Source: Jimgerdemannia flammicorona
Lineage: Eukaryota; Mucoromycota; Endogonomycetes; Endogonales; Endogonaceae
NCBI GenBank assembly: GCA_003990745.1
Contig: RBNI01002095.1
Coordinates: forward strand, 1-19,747
DNA length: 19,747 nt
Direction: 5' to 3'
Of this stretch, positions 8,697-17,102 are shown in pieces. The notes beneath the pieces are model-generated. The model was not told the DNA's origin. It was given only the letters and a program-made list of their open reading frames with translations, and searched no databases. Both the position numbers and the translations under genes were made by a program. Within the stretch, counting starts at the first letter, position 1, and each line of letters opens with the position of its first letter.

Positions 8697-8831
8697 AGCT
8701 TTTGATGTCCTCATTGGGGCCTTCTAATTGTTCTGTCTTGCTGAGTTCTTGATTAAATTCATGATAATTATGGTGTTCGAGAGAGTAGTATATGTATGTT
8801 GTATACTGATAGGTGTTGGAGTATTCAGATT

Positions 8832-9066
8832 TCAGTTATTCAAGGAATCGTATTCCTGAACTAAGTCAGTAGCATTCTGGAGATTGGTCTTAGGTTCCCA
8901 CGTTGCATCATGGATCGGATAACCTTTCCATTTAATGAGATACTTGGGGTGGTTCTTGTGGCCATGTTTGTTGAGGATTTGTTCAACTTCGTATTCTTCC
9001 TGGTCATTAATAATGACAGGTATAGGTGGTTCTGTAGTTCGGTTCAGGAATAGTTCATCATCATTT
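8832..9066 (-). CDS. Gypsy B pol tail with unbroken chromodomain (partial)
   Basis: These last 78 codons of pol end at TGA 8834-8832. They hold a complete chromodomain: EEYEVEQIL, then YLIKWKGYP, then TWEP, the aromatic positions that read methylated histone tails in this family. Unlike copy A there is no stop here: CAA stands where A has TAA, and ThrTrp where A has IleTrp. The integrase core that should precede it is lost at the LINE-2 junction (9066), so no working integrase is encoded. The fragment has no start codon of its own. Confidence 0.85.
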
Positions 9067-9089
9067 TTTTTTTTTTTTTTTTTTTTTTT
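9066..9089 (-). repeat. LINE-2 poly(A) tail
   Basis: 24 T on the + strand read as the A tail of LINE-2, marking its 3' end and insertion point in gypsy B. The uninterrupted homopolymer suggests a fairly recent insertion. Confidence 0.92.
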
Positions 9090-9109
9090 ATAGTCACTTG
9101 GACTCCGCC

Positions 9110-9115
9110 TTTATT
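9110..9115 (-). terminator. LINE-2 polyadenylation signal
   Basis: AATAAA on the - strand lies about 20 bp before the poly(A) tail and 37 bp after the ORF2 stop, the usual distance for a cleavage signal. Confidence 0.65.
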
Positions 9116-9151
9116 ACCAGTCTATGAATAAGTATACAACATCATCACCCA

Positions 9152-12100
9152 CTACCCAATCCCCATAGGGGGGCTCCTCCCCACCTCCTCCCGAATGAAG
9201 ATCACCCTATCATCCACCATACCAACTCTCCCCCCACTCTGTCCACAAATTTTCTCCACTAAGCGGCGTCTCCGACCACCTTGCAACCTCCAACCAAGCC
9301 ACCAACCCATTAAGGTGTCTTCCATCAGCCAGCACCACCGCACCAACCAGTCCCCCAAGCCCTGTCTGCTCCCCCCCTCAAAGACAAATAGCCAGTGACT
9401 GGCCAGTCCTACCCAAATAGCCAATGCCCAGCCCAAAGTAACCCACTCCTTACCTATCCCCCCTACCAATCGTTCCCTCAAGTCCTCCCACCTCCCTCAC
9501 ACCTCATCTCCCCTACGCTGTACCCCCAAACATTCCCCAATCGTGCACCAAAATTCCCCCAACACCTCACACTCTCCTAGCCAATGTTCAGGCGTCTGTA
9601 CCCAACCCCCCTCCTGCCCTACATTATGGCACTCTTCACAGTCAAAGCACCCCCCTATGATGAGGTGTCCTGAGTGAAAGTTGAGCATCACATTCCTCCG
9701 CAGCATACGCCACCAGACCACCCAATACTTAGGTGGCATCCACTTTCTCACCATGGCACTCCAAGTCCAGACACCATGCCAGTTCCACTCTTCGCCGATT
9801 CCGACTCCTTGCCAACTGCTAGGCCACAGATCCTGGCCTGGTCCCCTTTGGCATTCAATGCCATCACCAATGTCGAACTCAATTAAGGGGACACCACCCA
9901 GCAGTACATGATCCCATCTCCACATCGCCAGGCCCCAATCCTCCTCTCCTACATTCCCCTGCCAATGAATTCCAATGCGGTGCGCCCCCTCTGCTATCCC
10001 CCACCAAAATCCCCTATATCGCAGATGCTTAGTATCCTGAAGTCCAACTAATGCAAGGAGATCCCCAGTTGCACCCCTAGGTGATGTCCACCTCTCCCAG
10101 ATTTTCTGAAGCAGGGGAACCCAGCCACCTCCTCCCAATTCTACTGCCCTCTTAAGCCACCATGCCCGCAAGCAGCGTAATCATTTTGGGAAGTCAACCA
10201 GCCCCAGACCGCCTCTCACCACTGGTAGGGACAAGGTCTCCCAATCAATCTGACTCCGCCTTCCAGCCCAAATCCATCCCTTTGCTGACTTCACCAATCT
10301 CTTCACCACCCAAGCTGGGAAGTCCAGATGATATGCCAGGTACCACATCTTCGGCAGCCAGTAGACATTCAAAATCGAGACCCGTCCTGCCAGAGAAAAA
10401 TGTCTACCCCCCCAACTCCGCAGGGCCTCCTCCCAGATTCCAATCCTCTGCTCCCACCATAACCTGGGCAGTACTGACCCATAGACAGACAGATAGATGC
10501 CCAAGTACCGCACTGCTTCCTCAGTGGGGACGATTGTTCCTATAACCTCCCCTCCCACCAGACCATTACCGAGCACCATCGTTTCACACTTATGCCAATT
10601 CAACTTCGCTCCTGAGTGCTCTTCATACCACTCCACAGTCCTCTTTAATTCTTCAATGTTAGCAATCGAACCCAAACCTACTACCATGTCATCTGCAAAG
10701 GCCCCAACTTTCCATCCAATGCCAAAAACAGAGAGTCCTTCTATCTTCCGCCTAATTCTATCCATAAGAGGTTCCAGAGAAAGTGCATACAAAATGGGGG
10801 ACAGTGGGTCCCCCTGGGGTACCCCCCTGCCCAAGGGGAATGCTACCCCTCGATGACCATTGCACATGAGCGCAGCCCTACTCCTTTCCAGTAGGTTGAC
10901 CATCGCTGACCAGAATTGGGATGGAACCCCCATCCTATCCAAAACTTTCGCCAGCCAGACTCTGTGCACCCGGTCATAGGCCTTCTCCTGGTCCAAGAAG
11001 ACAAGCCACCCATCCAGCCCACAGGCTCTCGCCCCTTCAATAATGCCATGTACCCAGGCAGTGCCATCCCTGATGAGCCGACCGCCCACAAATCCCCTCT
11101 GTTCCTCGCCCACCACTTGCTGGGCCACCTTCTGTAATCTCACCACCACCACTTTGGTCACTAACTTCCTGTCCATATCAAGCAACATTATCTGCTGCCA
11201 GTTCCTCCAATCCTCCCGCCTTCCTTTGTTTTTATATAGTAGTGTCACCAGCCCAAGGTCTTGCTCCCCCACCCACCTCCCAGTCTGTATAATGGAGTCG
11301 CACAATGCCGTCATCTCTCCCATCACCCCTGGGACTCCAACCATTCGCTTCCAAAAGTCCCAGGGCAGACCATCCTCTCCAGGTGCCATGCCCGGCGTTG
11401 TTGCGGCAAGAACCTGGTGGATCTCATCTTCCTGTACCGGCATCACCAGGTCATCTAGCCCCTCGACTTGTGGTGGGTGCCAATCCTCCAATGCTTGGCC
11501 AATAGTCATGGCATCCACCCCACCCTCCTCCTCACTCCACAATCCACTCCATCTCTCCTTCAGCGATCCTAGGATGTCCTGTACTCCATGCACCAGTACA
11601 CCCTCGGAATCCAGCACCCCTTCCCACCGTCGCTGTACCTGTCTCGCCCTAAGAGCCCTTGTAAGAAACCTGGAAGGCCTCTCCCCTTCCTCCAAGTCCT
11701 GCCAGCGGAGACGTGCTGCCAGACCCTGTACCCTCGCTTCTTCCTCTTCCCACAGCACCTGTTGTAGCTCCCTGACCTCCATTTTCGCCCTCATTAACCT
11801 CCAATCATCTTCTCCCTCCAACAATTTCAACCTCGCCCACTCCTCCAGTAGCCTAGTTAATCTAATAAAAGCCCAACGCACTCTACGCCTCCTCTGCTTC
11901 CCAGCCTCCTTGCCAGCCTCACTCCAATAAATCTTAGCCATCTCCTTTAACCTCATCCACCGAACTCCAACTGAGACACCTTCCTGCCGCTAATTCTCCA
12001 CCCTCTGCTGAATGACCATAGCCCATCCATCCCACCGGGTCTTGTCATCTAACAAAGAGGAATTGAGGCGCCAATGTCCAGGCCCATCCCCACTTCCCCC

Positions 12101-12808
12101 AAAGCGCCCCTGTCCCAAAAGCCCCCAGTGGTCCGACCATAGATACCATTCTACCTCCAATGACTTCCAAACATCTAGGCCCCAGCAGCTGGCTGTCAGT
12201 ATCCAGTCGATTCTTGTCCCCAGACCCCCTGCCCAATGTGTATAAACCCTCCTATTCCCCCAGCACTCCTTCCCAGCATCTACTAGTGCACTTAGCCTCT
12301 CGATCTCCTCTCAAGCTGCTAGTCCTCCACTCCTGCCCTCAGCACCTCGTCCTCCATCTGTTCTATCCAATAGTGTGTCCCGAATCATATTAAAGTCACC
12401 CCCAAGCATATCTACCTCAGCCTCTACAAAGTTCCCGCTCTCCAGTAAACCTGTCATCCAATCTACCCGCTCACCCCATACCGCAGGACAGTAGCAGGAG
12501 CCGACAGTAACTGGCTCCCACCCAGTGCGAATCCACTCTCCCCAGACTAGTCTCTCCCCCCAGCATCTCACATCCTGTATCTCCCCTCTACCTTTCCGAA
12601 CCAAAATTCCAACTTTGCCCTTCCAAATCGTGGCACCTCCCCATTCCTTCGTCCACTCCATCTTATCTAAATCATCCTCACACCTAACATCCTGCAGTAG
12701 GAAGAGATCAGCCTCCAATCCCTTCATCCAAGAAAAAATGTTTCTACATCGAGTAGCCCCCTGTAGCCCATTCACATTTAAAGAAAAAATGTTGGTTGTA
12801 CTATTCAT
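9152..12808 (-). pseudogene. LINE-2 ORF2: endonuclease-reverse transcriptase-zinc finger, four stops
   Basis: ORF2 nicks target DNA and copies element RNA onto it (target-primed reverse transcription). One frame of 1219 codons runs from ATG 12808-12806 to TAG 9154-9152. The APE-type endonuclease occupies about 5-230: NIFSLNVNG (6-14), LLQDVRC (38-43), GDFN (137-140), RIDWIL, SDH (225-227). Reverse transcriptase spans about 450-800: FLDQEKAYDRV (604-614, catalytic Asp), QGDPLSP (665-671), FADD (704-707, catalytic Asp pair). A C-terminal finger is C-x2-C-x14-H-x4-C (1057-1080). In-frame stops are TGA 12313-12311, TAG 11992-11990, TGA 10183-10181 and TGA 9499-9497. All fit C:G to T:A changes and all catalytic residues remain. 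No RNase H domain is seen. Proline-rich open frames on the other strand are shadows. Confidence 0.93.
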
Positions 12809-12838
12809 ATTGATATATGTTATATTGTCAATCGATCT

Positions 12839-14869
12839 CTACTGCTCCATGCTCATCTCCTCCTGTGCCGTGTCCAGATTGTGTTCTGCAGCCACCTCCT
12901 CCTCTTCCCTCCTCTGAGCCTCCAATCCAGCCAGCAGTTCATTCATCTCATCATCGGCCTTCTCCTCGAACTCCTCCCGATATTCGATGCATGCCTCCTG
13001 CCAGAGCTGCAGTCTATGACACTCGTTCCAGCAGTACTCAGCCCTCTCCCCCGCAATGACTGCCATCTCTGCCTCCCTCTCCTTATCTACCTCATACCCT
13101 TCCTCTGCTAGGTACACCACAAGAATTTCTGCCTTCAATGCCTTCGTCACGCCATCCCCCTGCAGTATTCCAGCCCAGTGCTCATCACTTATCACCCGCA
13201 AGTCCACCTCTCCCAACTCTTCTGCCACCAGGTCATTCATCATCTGCCGCATCCAAATCAAGTTCCCCACCTCCTTCCCCCCCGGAGTCGCTGGCTGCCC
13301 ACTGTCCAACATAGTGGTGTCAGCCCTGACACTCGCAGATTCATCCCACACCTCTGGGACATCCACCAGTTCCTCCTCACCAGTAGCCACTACCTGTCCA
13401 CCATACACCACCTCCGGAACCCCGAATTGCACCCTCTGAGCCCCTTGCATCTGTACATCCTCTATCACCCTGTTTCGGGAAGCTGGTCCATGCCTAATAA
13501 GGGGGGTAGGGGTAGGGGAACTCTCCCAATCCTCCTCCCAGACCTCCAGCGTGCCATCAGCATATAGATCCTTGCCAGACTTCTCCCCATCCTCGCCATC
13601 CACCTTCTTGTCCTTCCCCTCCCCCTTGCCAGCCCAGATACTCGCACCAGCACCCCCAGCGCCCTTCCCCTTGCTCGCATTCCCCAGCGGCCTGTTGTCC
13701 AGCTTGGCCAGCAACTCTTTCTGCCTCTTACACCCCTGCTCCCTTTCCCACTGCTTCTTGTTCACTCGAATCCACTTTCCATCCACCACCTCCAAATGCG
13801 TTGCCTCCACAAAGGCCACCCAAGCCTTCACCCACTTCTCCACAGCACCCTCCAGCTCTTCGAGTGCTTCCAACAAATCCTCCTCCTCCTCCTCACTTCT
13901 CTTCACCCTCGTCACCTTATACAAAATCACTCCCCAGCCCATTGCCGAAGGCCAGTCTCTTGCCTTCCCAGTAGCTTCTTTCCCAGCCAGCCTAATCCGC
14001 ATGTCCACGTCCCCAGTCCTGAGCATAGTCCCTTCTCAGACCCGAAATCCAACATCTACCACCTCTCCAAATTCTGTCATGAAGTCCTCAACCCTCTTTC
14101 TCGTCTCCATTGCTGTCACCGTCGGTACTCCTTTAACCAGCAGTTGGACCACCCTAGGATCCCACTTCAGACAGCGCGCCATCAGGACACATACCTCTCC
14201 AACCACCAATCCAACCTTCAATGCCTCCTCCAATAGAGCTGCCTCCTCAAAACCAACCTTCACTCCCTCCAGGCCCTTCAAAAACTTCACAGATGCCGCC
14301 CCTACCACCTGCTTAGCGATGAGCCCCAACACCATTTTCGCTGTCACCGCTAGGCCCTGGAAGCACAGTGTAACCGCGAATGCCGAGATCGATTTCTTGA
14401 GCAACGGGGCCACTGCCAGACCTGTTATACCATCAGCCAAGTCCCCTTGTCATCTAAGCCTCCGCTGCTCAGCCTCACCATCAGCCGTCACATCTGGATT
14501 TTTTTCCAGATTGACAGTCCCACCACCATCAGCAGTCACACTCCCCCCAGCCGCTACTCCCCCAGCTCTACCGCCCCCTCCTCCAAGGGCTGCTCCCCCC
14601 TGCACCGGCACCTTCTCCTTCCCGGTCTCCCTGCCCTTCCTCAGCCAGCCCTCCAGCCCTGACGCCTGTTGTCTCCCCTTCACCATCTCCACGAAGCTCG
14701 CCCTTCCAGATCCAAAGCCTCCGCCACCTCCTCCACCCCTTCCACGTCTACCGGCCAGCAGCCCCCTCATACCCCCCCCCAGTCCTGGACCCCGCCCCAC
14801 CTGCTGCCAGTCGAAAGTGCTTGGGCCACCCTGCCCAGTACGCACCTCAGGTTGCTTATCGGTCACCAT
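12839..14869 (-). pseudogene. LINE-2 ORF1: gag-like RNA-binding protein, two stops
   Basis: ORF1 proteins coat LINE RNA and are needed for transposition. The frame has 677 codons from ATG 14869-14867 (good context ACAACATGG) to TAG 12841-12839, in the same frame as ORF2. The N-terminal 120 residues are Gly- and Arg-rich. Next is a hydrophobic helical segment, then an RRM-like fold (about 243-300) beginning LLVKGVPT, the usual opening of fungal and plant LINE gag-like domains. An acidic, Lys- and Gly-rich linker follows. The C-terminal 110 residues are Glu-rich and coiled-coil-like. I see no CCHC knuckle. Stops are TGA 14452-14450 and a TGA at about 14037; LINE-1 has Trp at the second, so TGG to TGA. 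The frame is open upstream to 14932 but without ATG. Confidence 0.85.
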
Positions 14870-14935
14870 GTTGTTAGTCTCTTTCCGCCAAAAACGATGT
14901 TGTAAGTGCTCTCCAAAGGTTGTGTAATCCAAATG

Positions 14936-15558
14936 ATACTGACTAAAGCGTCGTTGTCATGCTCCTTCCTATAAGCCTCCAGGACATCTTTGCAAATAGT
15001 ATCGGCACTTAGCAAATATAAATCATGCTTGAGGAGGCCAAAGATGCTATGCAATTGATCACTCTCGATGGTTGTGAATGGCTGGTCTGTGCATACAATC
15101 CAGCAAATGAGCCAATTTCGAAATTCTGCCAAAGAGTATGGCTAAATATTTTTGATTAAACAGCATTGTTGATACAGAAATGGTTGGGCAATCGGATAAA
15201 CATACCCACCACAGCTTGGAGGTCGATTTTATTTGTCTCCGTGTTCTTTTTGATTTTGTCAGAGTGCTTGTCTTTTATGTATTGATTCATGTTCGAGGTC
15301 GTACCACTAAGTATTTTGAACTTCTGGCTGGTACAGTTTATGGGGGTGGATGAAACAATATCATGTGTGTGTCAAATGAGTCAATAGGTGTGTCTTAATT
15401 TTTTACCTACAATAATTACAAACAATATCATCTTCTATCTTAGCACAATGTTACCAGATTTCAGAGCAAGGATTGCATGGAAGGTGTGGAGCTATCAGGG
15501 ATGTTTGACTTGAAGCATCATTGGTACTGTGAACTGTTGAAGACTGATCTGTTGACAT
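14936..15558 (-). pseudogene. hAT transposase, N-terminal fragment with BED finger and two introns
   Basis: hAT transposases cut and paste their element; the BED finger binds its ends. Exon 1 (15558-15407) encodes MSTDQSSTV and later IEDDIVCNYC. Intron 1 (15406-15328, GTAAAA to CAG) splits the finger. Exon 2 (15327 to about 15206) gives SQKFKILSGTTSN then MNQYIKDKHSDKI. The second zinc pair would be a His plus His (usually HLKxKH), but the first His position reads Tyr, so the finger is damaged. Intron 2 ends at 15142 (TTTAG); a GTATGT donor at 15205 joins out of frame and a weaker GTGGGT donor at 15209 keeps frame. Exon 3 (15141 on) encodes FRNWLICWIVCTDQPFTTIE, a conserved hAT segment. A TAA at codon 36 (15453-15451) and loss of the rest make it non-functional. 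Confidence 0.78.
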
Positions 15559-15641
15559 GTGTATTTGCATGTTTGCATGTGCATGTGTGTGTATTGTGTG
15601 TGTATTGTGTTGTAGACGCATCCAGCATATGAGTCATGTGG

Positions 15642-15880
15642 AGGATTTGGATTGGAGGATTCAGTTGAAGGATTCAGATTCAGATTCGGATTGGAGGATT
15701 CGAATTGGAGGATTTGAATTGGAGGATTTGAATTAGAGGATTCAGATTGAGTGATTCGGATTGAGTGATTCGGATTGAGTGATTCGAATTGAGTGATTCA
15801 GATTGAGTGATTCGGATTGGGGTGGTTCGGATGGGTGATTTGGATGGGACGATTCAGATGGGGTGATTTGGATTAATCCA
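15642..15880. repeat. 14-bp subterminal tandem repeats of the hAT element
   Basis: About 15 diverged copies of a unit close to GATTCGGATTGAGT run between the terminus and the transposase start. The core GATTYGRATTG is best kept near 15735-15815. Subterminal repeats are transposase-binding sites in hAT elements such as Ac; a like role here is inference. CpGs are still present in the units. Confidence 0.75.
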
Positions 15881-15881
15881 A
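15868..15881. repeat. Perfect 14-bp palindrome at the end of the repeat array
   Basis: TTGGATTAATCCAA equals its own reverse complement. It fuses two repeat cores head to head (GGATT and AATCC) at the terminus-proximal end of the array. Confidence 0.7.
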
Positions 15882-15961
15882 GTTGATTTGGATGGCTTCA
15901 GATTTGAGATTCGGATCAAACCGTCATGTGACAAATCGAATCCGGATTTGATTTGAATTGA

Positions 15962-15977
15962 CTCGTTCGGAGCACTA
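15962..15977 (-). repeat. Likely terminal inverted repeat of the hAT element
   Basis: On the - strand the sequence reads TAGTGCTCCGAACGAG, matching the hAT tendency for YARNG-type ends. It coincides with the switch to CpG-free sequence, supporting it as the element border. The other end is missing, so the repeat cannot be confirmed. Confidence 0.5.
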
Positions 15978-16092
15978 CCAGCAACCTATACAGAGATTTG
16001 GTCTATTTATCCTTATAGGACTTTTTGATCTAATCTCCAGAAATCAAGTAACTCTAAGTTATATAGCACTATAATCTCATCAGGCAGAATAA
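15978..16092. other. CpG-free sequence flanking the hAT element
   Basis: I see no gene here. It is AT-rich and lacks CpG, like the gag relics to its right, and is probably the host site into which the hAT element inserted. Confidence 0.4.
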
Positions 16093-17102
16093 TCTTTAGG
16101 AGAATTTATCCCTACAGACCCATCATCAATAGTCAACACAATAGTAGATATCAATATTACAGCTCTGACTACCCAGTTAGTCACACTAGCAGAGATAGTA
16201 GGATGAATTGCTGAACAGAACAAACCAATCAAGATCTTGAGAATCCCTACTTTCAGTAGAAGAACAGTGATATTGAAACCTTTATCAATGCAGTTGATAT
16301 AGAATACTGAGCAAACCAATGGAATGATAACTAAATATCTACTAGGATACTCACTAGCAACCAAGACAACACTCTCTAATAGCTATTTGCTATATCAGTA
16401 GTATAAGTAGAAATAGTAGCAACATTCTTTACTAGAATAATAGCTGAGTTCTGATATATCTTAGAAGAATACCTAGTAATCTGAGAAGACTGCTCTCAAG
16501 TCAATAGACAGATAGCTGTCTATATCAGACAAAGTTAGAATAACTATATAGTAGGCCCTAGACTTAAGGCCCTGCTACTGACTAAATTTCAAAATGCAGC
16601 CTATATATAAGAAACTTGAAACAAACTGGCCCAGATGAAGTTTCACAAGAATAGTGAGGAGGACCTAGAAATCTTTATCATCAGGATAAATACCTACCTC
16701 AAACCCATAGGACTTACCTACCAGAATAATAATTTGGCCATTAATAATATCAGAGCCAACCATCTCTTTGCAGCTCTATCAGACTGACTTACTCAGAAGA
16801 TTAAGAAATAAGATCTTCTCTAAGGATATTCCCACTACTTATAGTACTTTGTCCAGGTATAAGAAAGAGTCTGAAAAATTCTTACTGCACAGACTCTATA
16901 AAATCCAAAATACAAGAAAGATAACCAAGATAGAAGAAATCCCACTAGAAGAAATAATTAAAGAAATAATCAAAGAAATGACCAAAGGAACTAATAAAAT
17001 CCCAGAGAACCCAGACCTCCCAATAAGGATGAAAAGAAGCAGCTTCATGAAAAAGGATTATGCTTTATTTATAAGAAGATAGGGTATATCTCAGTTAGAT
17101 TT
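16093..17102 (+). pseudogene. LTR-retrotransposon gag relic, + strand
   Basis: Gag forms the particle that packages element RNA. The reading is broken by many stops and some frame changes. An N-terminal part (about 16096-16290) encodes ALTTQLVTLAEIVG then IAEQNKPIKI, like a gag coiled coil. A central part from 16635 has MKFHKNSEEDLEIFIIRI then NTYLKP, a capsid-type segment. At 17050-17102 a zinc-knuckle relic reads GLCFIYKKIGYISVRF, where C-x2-C-x4-H-x4-C has lost its second Cys, His and last Cys to Tyr, Tyr and Phe. The order is that of a gypsy-type gag. No pol follows: the sequence switches to a gag relic on the other strand at the last knuckle residue. The open frame on the opposite strand at 16080-16364 is a shadow. 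Confidence 0.6.

Larger units (their letters stand above)
6657..9066 (-). mobile_element. Ty3/gypsy chromovirus, copy B (3' end only)
   Basis: This is the second copy of the same gypsy family, inverted relative to copy A. From its 3' end it has an LTR (8682 down to 6657), polypurine tract and the last 235 bp of pol. Its LTR end is joined directly to LINE-1 at 6656/6657, so it inserted into LINE-1. It stops at 9066, where the poly(A) tail of LINE-2 begins, so LINE-2 inserted into it. The rest of the element does not reappear beyond LINE-2. Copy B differs from A by many substitutions and is a separate insertion, not a recent duplication of A. Confidence 0.88.
9066..14935 (-). mobile_element. 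LINE-2: near full-length APE-type non-LTR retrotransposon
   Basis: In order on the - strand there is a short leader, ORF1 (14869-12839), a 30-bp gap, ORF2 (12808-9152), a 62-bp 3' UTR and a poly(A) tail. The 5' limit is set where similarity to LINE-1 begins (ATTTGG, 14934-14929), allowing a few bases either way. The ORF2 order APE endonuclease, reverse transcriptase, CCHC finger, with no RNase H seen, resembles L1-like rather than typical Tad-like elements; the exact clade is not determined. Two stops in ORF1 and four in ORF2 silence it, but I found no frameshift, so it is much younger than LINE-1. It sits in gypsy B on its 3' side and against a hAT fragment on its 5' side. Confidence 0.92.
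14936..15977 (-). mobile_element. hAT transposon, 5' part only
   Basis: This is the 5' end of a hAT-family DNA transposon read on the - strand. The terminus is at 15977 with TAGTGCTCCGAACGAG, a plausible hAT inverted-repeat end. Then come AT-rich inverted motifs, an array of 14-bp subterminal repeats (15642-15880), a GT-rich leader, and the start of a BED-finger transposase gene (ATG at 15558). It is cut off at about 14936 by LINE-2, losing the catalytic RNase H-like and dimerisation regions and the 3' end. The 8 bp outside the terminus (15978-15985, CCAGCAAC) would be one target duplication copy, but its partner is not present. Confidence 0.75.

Noticed and set aside
1278..9066. Fold-back (inverted-repeat) DNA transposon with LINE cargo
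   Set aside because: The arms end in polypurine tract, LTR and pol sequence typical of gypsy, and the outer limits are set by the LINE-2 insertion. Two independent gypsy copies explain it better.
11043..11930. Open frame of 295 codons on the + strand
   Set aside because: It is the complement of the LINE-2 reverse transcriptase coding region; its sequence is Ser/Pro-rich with no domain.
13551..14927. Long proline- and serine-rich open frame on the + strand (458 codons)
   Set aside because: It lies opposite LINE-2 ORF1, is low complexity, and reflects the G-rich coding strand of the LINE. The - strand has recognisable LINE proteins.
15555..15615. GT-rich run as a possible promoter or Z-DNA element
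   Set aside because: It is a simple-sequence leader before the hAT start codon; nothing beyond base composition supports a function.
16080..16364. Hydrophobic 94-codon open frame on the - strand resembling a membrane protein
   Set aside because: The + strand at the same place reads as a gag N-terminal segment; the hydrophobic reading comes from AT-rich complement sequence.
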